5,639 bases of DNA, taken from Prolixibacteraceae bacterium UBA5740 (GTDB taxonomy: Bacteria; Bacteroidota; Bacteroidia; Bacteroidales; Prolixibacteraceae). Each line of letters opens with the position of its first letter. The first letter of the stretch is position 1. The notes under the pieces are model-generated. The model was not told where the DNA came from, did no database searches, and saw nothing but the letters and a program-made list of their open reading frames with translations. A program made the position numbers and the translations under genes. The stretch spans positions 387-6,025 of the forward strand of contig DIFU01000007.1 of NCBI GenBank assembly GCA_002419285.1, written 5' to 3'. This document shows positions 1-5,639 of the stretch, piece by piece.

Positions 1-71
1 CCAACTCATCAAGCGCTAAGTTTGACAGGCCAACCAATGTGCTTACTTATTTTAATCTAAACCAAAACAGG
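1..71 (+). promoter_or_regulatory. Short region upstream of the large gene, no clear promoter
   Basis: This is the 5' edge of the window. A TTTG at 21-24 and a TATTTTAA at 48-55 loosely resemble the Bacteroidota -33 (TTTG) and -7 (TAnnTTTG) elements, but the gap between them is 23 nt against the usual 19-21, and the second element is imperfect. The frame of the large gene has no stop between position 3 and 72, so the window does not prove that translation starts inside it. No ribosome binding site stands out beyond an AGG directly next to the ATG at 72. Confidence 0.2.
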
Positions 72-3000
72 ATGGAACATTTGCCAAAAAACCAACACTC
101 CATGAACTTTGCCAAAATTCAGGCAATCGCCATTGTCCTGATTATGTCAGTCGTATCCGGTAAGGTTAACAGCCAGGTTCTCAACAGTGGTTTCGAAAAC
201 AGCCTCACCGGGTGGACCCAGGAAGGAACCTCTGTAAAGTCTATTAGTACCATTAACAATTGGACAGTTCTTCCGGCGCAAGGATATATGGCCGAAATTA
301 TTCCCGCTTCCTATGATGCAAAATCGGCAGCCGCTGCTCTTTTGCTGACCTCTGCATCCATTTCCTGGAACAATGTTACAAATTTCGGAGTTCTTCATCA
401 GGATATCCAACTAGTTCAGGGACAGTCTGTCACACTTTGGTGGAACTACGTGTCGAGCGATCCTTATTCTGACGATGGCTGCTTTGCCTCCCTTTCAGGT
501 TCAGGCTGGCAGGAGGTCAAGGTTTTGGTGCGTACGTTTACCGATGGGATGCACGAAGCAACAGGCAAATATGGATTAACCGGCTGGCATACCGTAACCT
601 TTGTTGCTCCTTCAGAAGGAACCTATCGTTTAGGTTTTGGAATATTTAATGTCATTGACAATAAAAACAATCCACATCTTTTCATCGACAATGAGGAAGG
701 GTCAATCTTTGCCCCGGGATATCCTGTTGTTACCACAAGTACTATAAGTAATCCTGTTGAACAACCAATAGCAGCAGGCGGATCGGTTTTAAAGGCAGGA
801 ATGGGATCCGTAACGGCAAAAGGTATTGTTTGCGGGACTTCTCCCGATCCGTCCATCAATGAGACAGGAGTTATACAAGTCAGCGGTGGCAGCGGTTTGG
901 GATCCTTTGTCTGTAACCTGACAGATTTGATCCCGGGAGTAAATTATTTTGTCAGGGCATACGCTACCAATTCAAGCAACCTTACATCATACGGTGGCAA
1001 TGTCAGTTTTACCACTCCCTCTTCTGGTCTTCCTTCAGTAACAACCCAGGATATCAATGAAATTACCCATTCAACTGCAATGTCAGGGGGTTCAATCACA
1101 ACTGACGGGGGGTCAGAGATATCAGCAAGGGGAATTGTCTGGAACACCTCCGATAATCCTACATTAATCTCCAATCTTGGGATCAGCAACCACGGAGCCG
1201 GAACTTCACCCTTTTCTGATACCATAACCGGACTTACTTCCAATACGATTTATTACGTGAAGGCCTATGCCACAAACAGTTCAGGTACTGCGTACGGGTC
1301 GCAAATTACCTTCAGGACTGCTGCCGATCCCCCGATTGCTGTGGCTGCCTCCGATATCGGCCAAGGCAGTTTCACGGCCAACTGGAACTTTACGGCTGGG
1401 GCCAATAACTATTTTTTGGATGTAGCCAACGATGAATCCTTCAACCAAATGCTCCCGGGGTATGATAACAAAGATATGGGCAACGTTGCATCTGTCCGGC
1501 TAACCGGTCTATCTCAGGATACAATATATTACTACAGAGTTCGAGCCTTCAATGGGGATGTCACCAGTCTCCATTCCAACACCATCAGCCTGAAGACACT
1601 ACAGCTCCATCATTTTCAAATCGAGACACCCGAAGGCACAAGTATCGGAACCCAAATAGCCGGTGATCCTTTTTTGATAAAAATCTCTGCCATGGATGCC
1701 ACCAACCAATTAATTCCGGATTACAGCGGTTCGGTATCATTGACTTCCACCGGGAATTTAATTCAGGGATCCGAAACCGATAGCTTTGTCAATGGTGTTC
1801 TGATTGCCCATCAGGTTGTGCTCGCCCTGGCTGGAAATGAAATCACCCTAACTGCCTCATCAGGTGAAATAAGCGGTTCTTCGAGTGCCTTTAATGTCGA
1901 TCCGGCCACGCTCCACAACTTCCTCGTCGAATCCGATTCATCCCTGGATCATCAACCTGAAGGCATCGTCGTTTATACGGGCGAGAAATTCGGGGTAAAA
2001 GTGACCGCCCGCGACAGGTTCAACAATATCAAACGAGATTATGCCGGGAATATCATATTCAATTCTTCGAACGATGCAATTGTCGAATTTCCAACCGGGT
2101 TACAGCAATTTACCACAGGCGAAGGAACCACTTTCAACAATGGCATAAGGATTTTTGAAAATGCCATAACCATCCCGGTTGCCGGAAGCTACTGGTTAGG
2201 CGTTGCCGATGAAACACAAACATCGTTAACCGGAACTCTCCAAAACATTCTGGTCGTACCTGCAGAGCTTGATATTTTTTATCGAATGACCAATCCCAGA
2301 ATATATGATTCAAACTCATTTGAATTCGACATCGAGGTAAAATCCACCGAAGAGGTCTACCTGTCCAAAGGAGTGGTCGCATTCAATTTTAATGACCTGA
2401 CTTTTGACAATGACAACCTATTGTGGAATACCATCAAAGGCCCTATCCTGGAGGGAATTACAGAGATTGAGAAAGATGCAAAATATGACTGGACCAATCC
2501 CGGTCCAACCATTACCGGAAGCATTGCGGCAATTGGCTTTGATGCAAACTATACAATGGCCGGCGCAAACGATGGGTATCTGAACAAAATCAATTCCAGC
2601 TGGCAGCGTATCATGACCATCAGGGCGCCCCTGATTTCAGGTCAGCCAGTAAATCTCACATGGGATCAATCCAAAATGGCCAACCAACAATACTGCCAAA
2701 TTGGATCCAATGCATTGCTTTTCAGCCGCATGGTTCTTGAAGATATATCCTTCAGCGATCTATATCCGGAAAGGTTTTACACCACTGACAATGGATGGCA
2801 GGAATCCGGAGGGAATGGCGTCCCGGACTTGTCAGTACCCAAACTGACCTCGATCCTGAACGGTAACCTGAATGCTGGAGCAAACTGGGCCGCAACCGCC
2901 CTCCGACTGCATCCTGAAGCTACGCTCACCCTTCCACCAGGTTCAGCGATTACGGTCACTGGAGAGTTGGATATCCAAAACCGGGAAGGCCTCACCATCC

Positions 3001-4343
3001 AGTCAGACACCACAGGAACCGGCTCCCTCATTGCATCTTCGGTTGCCGGAGCAGGATTTGCCAATATACAACGATATATGACCGGAGATGCCTGGCATTT
3101 AATCGCTTCCCCGGTTTCAGGGCAAACTGTCTCCGGTTTTCTGGCCTCCAATACCCTTATCCCTGAGAAAGAAGGAGCCAGGGGATTTACAACCTACAAT
3201 ACCTCCGAAAATGCATGGAATCCGATGTTTAGCTCTTTTGAAACAGGCAACCTGAACGCAGGAACAGGATTTCTGGCAAGAACAAGCATTGATGGGCCGA
3301 TTGGCTTTACCGGACAAATAGCCACCGGCGACCAACTGATTCCGGTATCTGATGAAGGCTCAGGCTGGAACCTGGTGGGGAACCCATATACTTCAGCCAT
3401 TCTGTCCAATGATTTAGGCAATGGATTTCTGTCCCAAAATAACCAGATGCTGGATCCTTCATACGTTGCACTGTATGTTTGGGATGAATCGTATTCAACC
3501 TCAGGTTATCGGGTGATCAATTACCTGACTGATCCGGATTTGGCTTGTATCGGACAGGGATTCCTCGTCAAAGTCAATGAACCCGGATCCATCGGATTTA
3601 ATCCATCGATGCAGGTTCACCAACCTGCGGCACATCATAAGTCGGCCACGACGGAAAGACCCTCGATAGGACTCACCATAAAACAGGATGGAAGTCAAGC
3701 TTCAACAGAAATTGTTTTTACTGCCCAGGCAACCCATGGACTTGATCCCGGGTTTGATGCGGGACTGCTGCAACCTGATTCTGGTTTTTCACTCTGCACC
3801 CGGTTGGTAGTTGACAATGGCAAAGATTTCGCCATTCAGGCACTTCCGTTACCCGATGACCTTCCCTTGGCCATACCCCTGGGTCTGACCTGTAAGTCAG
3901 GAGGAGAGGTTCTCCTTTCAGCCACAATGAACCATATGCCTTCTCACATAAAAGCAGAAATCCTTGACAGGCAAACCAATGCCAGTTTTCCTGTCCAAAG
4001 CGATCAGCAAGGCGTTTCGCTTTTACTGAATTCCTCAACCAGCTTTTCTGATCGCTTCATTTTGGTACTTGCACCCCAGACAACTGCCACCATGCCATTG
4101 GACAGGAAGCCAGACTTCAGTGTCTATCAATCCCATGGGGAAATGGTTTTAGAGGGACAGGTAAGTTCTGACGCCACAATTAGGATTACAGATCTGCAAG
4201 GCAGGATGATCTCGGAATTCAGGCCTGGCCCCGGAAACAGCCACCGAATTCCTTCCGGCCAATTGAAAACAGGCATCTACCTGCTCCAAATCAGGGATCA
4301 CAATCAATTCAAATCGTTCAAGATTCCAGTATTAAAGAAATAA
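72..4343 (+). CDS. Large multidomain surface/secreted protein with FN3-like and Ig-like modules and a T9SS type A sorting tail
   Basis: This is a protein of about 1423 residues that should cross the inner membrane by Sec and the outer membrane by the type IX system. The start at 72 is chosen because a signal peptide follows: a hydrophobic stretch at residues 16-29 and a likely cut after VNS (34|35). An ATG at 102 would also keep it, and a GTG at 39 is possible. By eye the modules are: a lectin/CBM-like region opening with NSGFENSLTGW (35-215); two related FN3-like repeats (217-316, 320-416), each with a '[AT]-[KR]-GIV-x-x-[TN]-[ST]' block and AYATNSS; a third FN3 module (419-510); two Ig/invasin-like modules (513-612, 614-732); a cohesin-like region (733-895); a beta-rich region with WHLIASPVSG (1008) and GWNLVGNPY (1099); and a T9SS tail (1348-1423) with ITDLQGRMI, TGIYLLQI and a Lys-Lys end. 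No catalytic motif is recognised, so binding or adhesion is more likely than enzymatic activity, but that is inference. Confidence 0.9.
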   Translation: MEHLPKNQHSMNFAKIQAIAIVLIMSVVSGKVNSQVLNSGFENSLTGWTQEGTSVKSISTINNWTVLPAQGYMAEIIPASYDAKSAAAALLLTSASISWNNVTNFGVLHQDIQLVQGQSVTLWWNYVSSDPYSDDGCFASLSGSGWQEVKVLVRTFTDGMHEATGKYGLTGWHTVTFVAPSEGTYRLGFGIFNVIDNKNNPHLFIDNEEGSIFAPGYPVVTTSTISNPVEQPIAAGGSVLKAGMGSVTAKGIVCGTSPDPSINETGVIQVSGGSGLGSFVCNLTDLIPGVNYFVRAYATNSSNLTSYGGNVSFTTPSSGLPSVTTQDINEITHSTAMSGGSITTDGGSEISARGIVWNTSDNPTLISNLGISNHGAGTSPFSDTITGLTSNTIYYVKAYATNSSGTAYGSQITFRTAADPPIAVAASDIGQGSFTANWNFTAGANNYFLDVANDESFNQMLPGYDNKDMGNVASVRLTGLSQDTIYYYRVRAFNGDVTSLHSNTISLKTLQLHHFQIETPEGTSIGTQIAGDPFLIKISAMDATNQLIPDYSGSVSLTSTGNLIQGSETDSFVNGVLIAHQVVLALAGNEITLTASSGEISGSSSAFNVDPATLHNFLVESDSSLDHQPEGIVVYTGEKFGVKVTARDRFNNIKRDYAGNIIFNSSNDAIVEFPTGLQQFTTGEGTTFNNGIRIFENAITIPVAGSYWLGVADETQTSLTGTLQNILVVPAELDIFYRMTNPRIYDSNSFEFDIEVKSTEEVYLSKGVVAFNFNDLTFDNDNLLWNTIKGPILEGITEIEKDAKYDWTNPGPTITGSIAAIGFDANYTMAGANDGYLNKINSSWQRIMTIRAPLISGQPVNLTWDQSKMANQQYCQIGSNALLFSRMVLEDISFSDLYPERFYTTDNGWQESGGNGVPDLSVPKLTSILNGNLNAGANWAATALRLHPEATLTLPPGSAITVTGELDIQNREGLTIQSDTTGTGSLIASSVAGAGFANIQRYMTGDAWHLIASPVSGQTVSGFLASNTLIPEKEGARGFTTYNTSENAWNPMFSSFETGNLNAGTGFLARTSIDGPIGFTGQIATGDQLIPVSDEGSGWNLVGNPYTSAILSNDLGNGFLSQNNQMLDPSYVALYVWDESYSTSGYRVINYLTDPDLACIGQGFLVKVNEPGSIGFNPSMQVHQPAAHHKSATTERPSIGLTIKQDGSQASTEIVFTAQATHGLDPGFDAGLLQPDSGFSLCTRLVVDNGKDFAIQALPLPDDLPLAIPLGLTCKSGGEVLLSATMNHMPSHIKAEILDRQTNASFPVQSDQQGVSLLLNSSTSFSDRFILVLAPQTTATMPLDRKPDFSVYQSHGEMVLEGQVSSDATIRITDLQGRMISEFRPGPGNSHRIPSGQLKTGIYLLQIRDHNQFKSFKIPVLKK
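102..173 (+). other. Predicted signal peptide (core region) of the large T9SS protein
   Basis: These bases encode MNFAKIQ followed by a hydrophobic run AIAIVLIMSVVSG and the residues KVNS, then Gln. A short positively charged start, a hydrophobic core of about 14 residues, and small residues at -3/-1 (N-S is not ideal, but Ser at -1 is allowed) followed by Gln, a common first mature residue in Bacteroidota, fit a type I signal peptide. If translation starts at 72, ten extra residues precede it; those are polar and would simply lengthen the n-region. Confidence 0.75.
720..1319 (+). repeat. Two tandem FN3-like protein repeats of about 100 residues each
   Basis: Residues 217-316 and 320-416 of the large protein align with each other. 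Both open with P-[VS]-V-T-T, carry a GG-S motif, then TAKGIVCGTS versus SARGIVWNTS, then GxGxFxxxxxxLxxxxxYxVxAYATNSS and end in a YG-x-x-x-[ST]-F stretch. The DNA of the two copies differs widely even where the protein is the same (for example across AYATNSS), so the duplication is old and kept at protein level. This repeat type is common in Bacteroidota surface proteins, as a spacer or binding module. Confidence 0.75.
4113..4340 (+). other. T9SS type A C-terminal sorting domain
   Basis: The last 76 residues fit the Por secretion system tail: a short strand FSVYQS, a core 'IRITDLQGRMISEF' matching the family pattern of hydrophobic-x-D-x-x-G-[RK], then SGQLKTGIYLLQI matching 'L-x-x-G-x-Y-[LF]-[LV]-x-[IV]', and a basic end KSFKIPVLKK. 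In the family this tail guides the protein through the outer-membrane translocon and is removed by the sortase PorU, often with attachment to A-LPS. Which of anchoring or release applies cannot be read from the sequence. Confidence 0.85.
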
Positions 4344-4398
4344 TTCTCAAACGGACATCCGATTGATTAAAACATTGATCGAAAAAATGGATAGAATC

Positions 4399-4587
4399 AT
4401 GAAAAATAAAAAAACCGACAACATAAATCTTTCTGCTGAAAACCAAGTGCAAAAAGATAACATGACCAGGAAAGAAGCTTTGAAAAAAGCAGGTTACTAC
4501 ACCGCTACTGCCGCCGGAATGATGATTTTACTTGGCAGTCCGAAAAAATCCATAGCCGCTTCACCTGCGCCACCTCCACCATGGTAA
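4399..4587 (+). CDS. Small peptide with Tat-like leader and C-terminal SPAPPPPW; candidate RiPP precursor
   Basis: The 62-residue product has three parts. Residues 1-22 are polar, rich in Lys, Asn and Gln. Residues 23-46 read TRKEALKKAG and then a hydrophobic stretch YYTATAAGMMILLG, resembling a Bacteroidota Tat-type signal (usually RR; here RK). Residues 47-62 are SPKKSIAA followed by SPAPPPPW. S-I-A or I-A-A before the Pro-rich tail could be cut by signal peptidase, leaving 8-9 residues ending in Trp. There is no Cys, and no Asp or Glu after Glu26. It lies 55 nt after the T9SS gene and 138 nt before an RRE-kinase gene, which is the main reason to read it as a modified-peptide precursor. The start is unsure: ATG at 4387 adds four residues, a TTG at 4363 adds twelve, and ATG at 4462 would give just 41 residues. 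I do not recognise a named family. It could instead be a plain small exported or membrane peptide. Confidence 0.72.
   Translation: MKNKKTDNINLSAENQVQKDNMTRKEALKKAGYYTATAAGMMILLGSPKKSIAASPAPPPPW
4561..4584 (+). other. Putative core segment SPAPPPPW of the small peptide
   Basis: Eight codons encode Ser-Pro-Ala-Pro-Pro-Pro-Pro-Trp, followed at once by TAA. Five of eight residues are Pro, and the only hydroxyl side chain is the leading Ser, which would be the sole phospho-acceptor in this segment for a Ser kinase. Ser47 and Ser51, just upstream, are other possible acceptors. That this segment is the mature product is inferred from its position and odd composition; nothing in the window proves cleavage. 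Confidence 0.4.
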
Positions 4588-4619
4588 TGATTGTCGACAT
4601 TCAAATTTTAAAATCAGTA

Positions 4620-4643
4620 GAAATTCCGTATGAATGGAATTCC
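4620..4643. repeat. Imperfect inverted repeat in the spacer
   Basis: GAAATTCC (4620-4627) pairs with GGAATTCC (4636-4643) with one A/C mismatch, around an 8-nt loop GTATGAAT. The right arm is itself the palindrome GGAATTCC. It starts 33 nt after the stop of the small peptide gene. There is no T-run after it. Confidence 0.4.
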
Positions 4644-4669
4644 TTCCTATGAAAGCCCGAAGTGAAACA

Positions 4670-4684
4670 CTCCCTGATCGGGAG
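4670..4684. repeat. Short perfect stem-loop CTCCC-tgatc-GGGAG
   Basis: Five GC-rich base pairs close a 5-nt loop, TGATC. It is followed by a mixed and then A-rich sequence, so it is not an intrinsic terminator on the + strand; on the - strand the T-rich tract comes before the stem, which also rules out that reading. A stem of five pairs can occur by chance. Confidence 0.3.
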
Positions 4685-4725
4685 CAATCTAAATAAAATT
4701 AAAAAAAATTTAAACAACTCGAATT

Positions 4726-5639
4726 ATGGACTATTCCGAAGACCAACAGCAAGCCTTGCGGGGCAAGATACCGCATGTTTATTATGAGTACAGAAAAAAT
4801 TATATGATCTGGCTTGAGGATCAAAACGAATACTTCAGAACCAACGATTCAGGCTGGTTCATCCTTGAGCAATATCATATAGGGAAGACGAAAGACGAAA
4901 TCAGGGATCTTTTGGTTAGATACTCCCGAATTACGCCAGAGGAGGCAGAGGCATATATTTCTGCCTTTTGGGACCAAATCAAGGAAGTAAAGAGAGGGAA
5001 AATGCCTGATAAACAACAATCAAACCTGGACATCCCATTAATTGACATCAAAAAATTCATTCAGAAGATCTATCGGATCGGTCAAACCCATGTTAAGATC
5101 GCTTATCAGAACGAATACCTGAAAAGAATGCTTCATCCATTGATCAAACATATGGAATTCGTTGAAAAAAATCTTTTTGAACATACCATCATCATCGCTT
5201 ATGAGAAGAAAACCTTTTATCTTAAGGTATCCGGCCAAAAGACCGAGCAATTCCAGGAAAATGAAACCCATCGGCTGAAAGGCCGTCTGCTTTTGATCCT
5301 GTCCAATATCTTCCATAATAAGAACGAAAAGGACTGGATGTTGACAATCCATGCATCCGCCGTACGTGAACACAACAGAACGATGTTGATACCTGCAGGT
5401 TCGGGCTGCGGAAAGACAACACTGGCTGCCATCCTGCATAAAAATGGCTATACAGTGATATCCGATGATTTTGTACCTGTTGACCTTCAGGGGAAAGCCT
5501 ACTATTTCCCTGGTGCCTTATCAATAAAAGAGGGGTCTGTTGATTTACTGAAGAATTATTATCCGGAACTGGAAACGACACCATTTCAATACCAATCACG
5601 GGAAAAACTGGTGAGGTACCTGAATCAGGGAAATGTGTC
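4726..5639 (+). CDS. PqqD-like (RRE) domain fused to HprK-like P-loop kinase, truncated by the window's right edge
   Basis: The first 304 residues are present and the frame is open at the edge. The start is firm: an in-frame TAA at 4711 and no earlier start codon. Residues 15-87 look like PqqD: beta strands VYYEYRKNYMIWLED and YFRTNDSGWFILE, then a helix pair with GKTKDEIRDLLVRYSRITPEEAEAYISAFW. Residues 95-205 resemble the N-terminal part of HprK-related kinases, with LHPLIKHMEF and a strand pair. The kinase core has LTIHASAV (His209), the P-loop AGSGCGKT (224-231, Lys230) and SDDFVPVD (Asp247, Asp248). The spacings His-Lys 21 and Lys-Asp 17 equal those I recall for Lactobacillus casei HprK (His140, Lys161, Asp178). 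The later HprK signature and the C-terminus are outside the window. PqqD-type domains bind RiPP leader peptides, so the likely partner is the small peptide upstream; phosphorylation of it is inference. No signal peptide is seen, so it should be cytoplasmic. Confidence 0.85.
   Translation, partial: MDYSEDQQQALRGKIPHVYYEYRKNYMIWLEDQNEYFRTNDSGWFILEQYHIGKTKDEIRDLLVRYSRITPEEAEAYISAFWDQIKEVKRGKMPDKQQSNLDIPLIDIKKFIQKIYRIGQTHVKIAYQNEYLKRMLHPLIKHMEFVEKNLFEHTIIIAYEKKTFYLKVSGQKTEQFQENETHRLKGRLLLILSNIFHNKNEKDWMLTIHASAVREHNRTMLIPAGSGCGKTTLAAILHKNGYTVISDDFVPVDLQGKAYYFPGALSIKEGSVDLLKNYYPELETTPFQYQSREKLVRYLNQGNV

Larger units (their letters stand above)
4588..4725 (+). promoter_or_regulatory. 138-nt non-coding spacer between peptide gene and RRE-kinase gene
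   Basis: This gap has no convincing ORF. It holds, in order, a 10-nt AT palindrome ATTTTAAAAT (4605-4614), an imperfect inverted repeat (4620-4643), a 5-bp perfect stem CTCCC/GGGAG (4670-4684) and an A-rich tract (4691-4717) before the ATG at 4726. Neither stem is followed by a T-run, so no standard terminator is present. A-rich leaders are typical of translation starts in Bacteroidota. No -33/-7 promoter pair was found. The gap is long for a tight operon, so the stems could stabilise a peptide-only transcript or damp downstream expression, as precursor genes often need more product than their enzymes. Confidence 0.4.

Noticed and set aside
2777..4038. Several minus-strand frames of 60-124 residues opposite the large gene, and a plus-strand one at 2872-3081
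   Set aside because: They lie inside the continuous T9SS protein frame and have the composition expected of out-of-frame translation.
4363..4398. TTG start at 4363 giving a 74-residue small peptide
   Set aside because: TTG starts are rare in Bacteroidota, and ATG codons at 4387 and 4399 follow closely; the extra residues add nothing recognisable.
4399..4587. Small peptide as a lasso peptide, lanthipeptide or sactipeptide precursor
   Set aside because: There is no Cys anywhere, so thioether chemistry is excluded, and no Asp or Glu follows Glu26, so a lasso ring could not close on an acidic side chain.
4670..4717. Stem CTCCC/GGGAG as a Rho-independent terminator
   Set aside because: No T-run follows on the + strand, and on the - strand the T-rich tract comes before the stem, so neither direction fits.
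5038..5599. Long minus-strand reading frames opposite the kinase gene
   Set aside because: They are shadows of the kinase reading frame, which has clear PqqD and P-loop motifs; the antisense products show no recognisable domain.
1..5639. CRISPR array, tRNA, rRNA or insertion sequence
   Set aside because: No direct repeats with regular spacing, no cloverleaf or rRNA-like stretch, and no transposase motif or terminal repeats were seen.

Overview
The window looks like chromosomal DNA from a member of the phylum Bacteroidota, probably Bacteroidales or a near relative. The strongest sign is the first gene, a very large exported protein that ends in a type A sorting tail of the type IX secretion system (T9SS), which is essentially confined to this phylum. 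It also carries the tandem FN3-like repeats and the 'W-[HN]-L-[IV]' pre-tail region that are common in such proteins. Start regions that are A-rich without a clear Shine-Dalgarno sequence fit too. Assignment below phylum is a guess.

All three genes lie on the + strand. (1) Positions 72-4343 encode a multidomain cell-surface or secreted protein of about 1423 residues: signal peptide, lectin/CBM-like N-terminal region, three FN3-like modules, two Ig/invasin-like modules, a cohesin-like module, a C-terminal beta-rich region and the T9SS tail. (2) Positions 4399-4587 encode a small peptide of about 62 residues: a charged N-terminus, a Tat-like or signal-like segment, and a Pro-rich end SPAPPPPW that stops right after the Trp. 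(3) A 138-nt non-coding gap holds two weak inverted repeats and an A-rich tract. (4) From 4726 to the right edge runs the first 304 codons of a protein that joins a PqqD-like domain (RiPP recognition element, RRE) to an HPr-kinase-like P-loop kinase.

Genes 2 and 3 together are the point of interest. A short peptide with a leader-like N-terminus and a compact C-terminal segment, next to an RRE fused to an HprK-type kinase, is the layout expected of a ribosomally made, post-translationally modified peptide (RiPP). HprK-like kinases are known in some lasso peptide clusters, where they phosphorylate the precursor's C-terminal serine. This peptide has no Cys at all, and no Asp or Glu in its last 36 residues, so it cannot be a classical lanthipeptide, sactipeptide or lasso peptide. 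The reading that it is a phosphorylated, exported or otherwise modified Pro-rich peptide of an undescribed class is inference. The deciding genes (cyclase, peptidase, nucleotidyltransferase, transporter) would lie beyond the right edge. The link between the T9SS protein and this locus is only adjacency and common direction.
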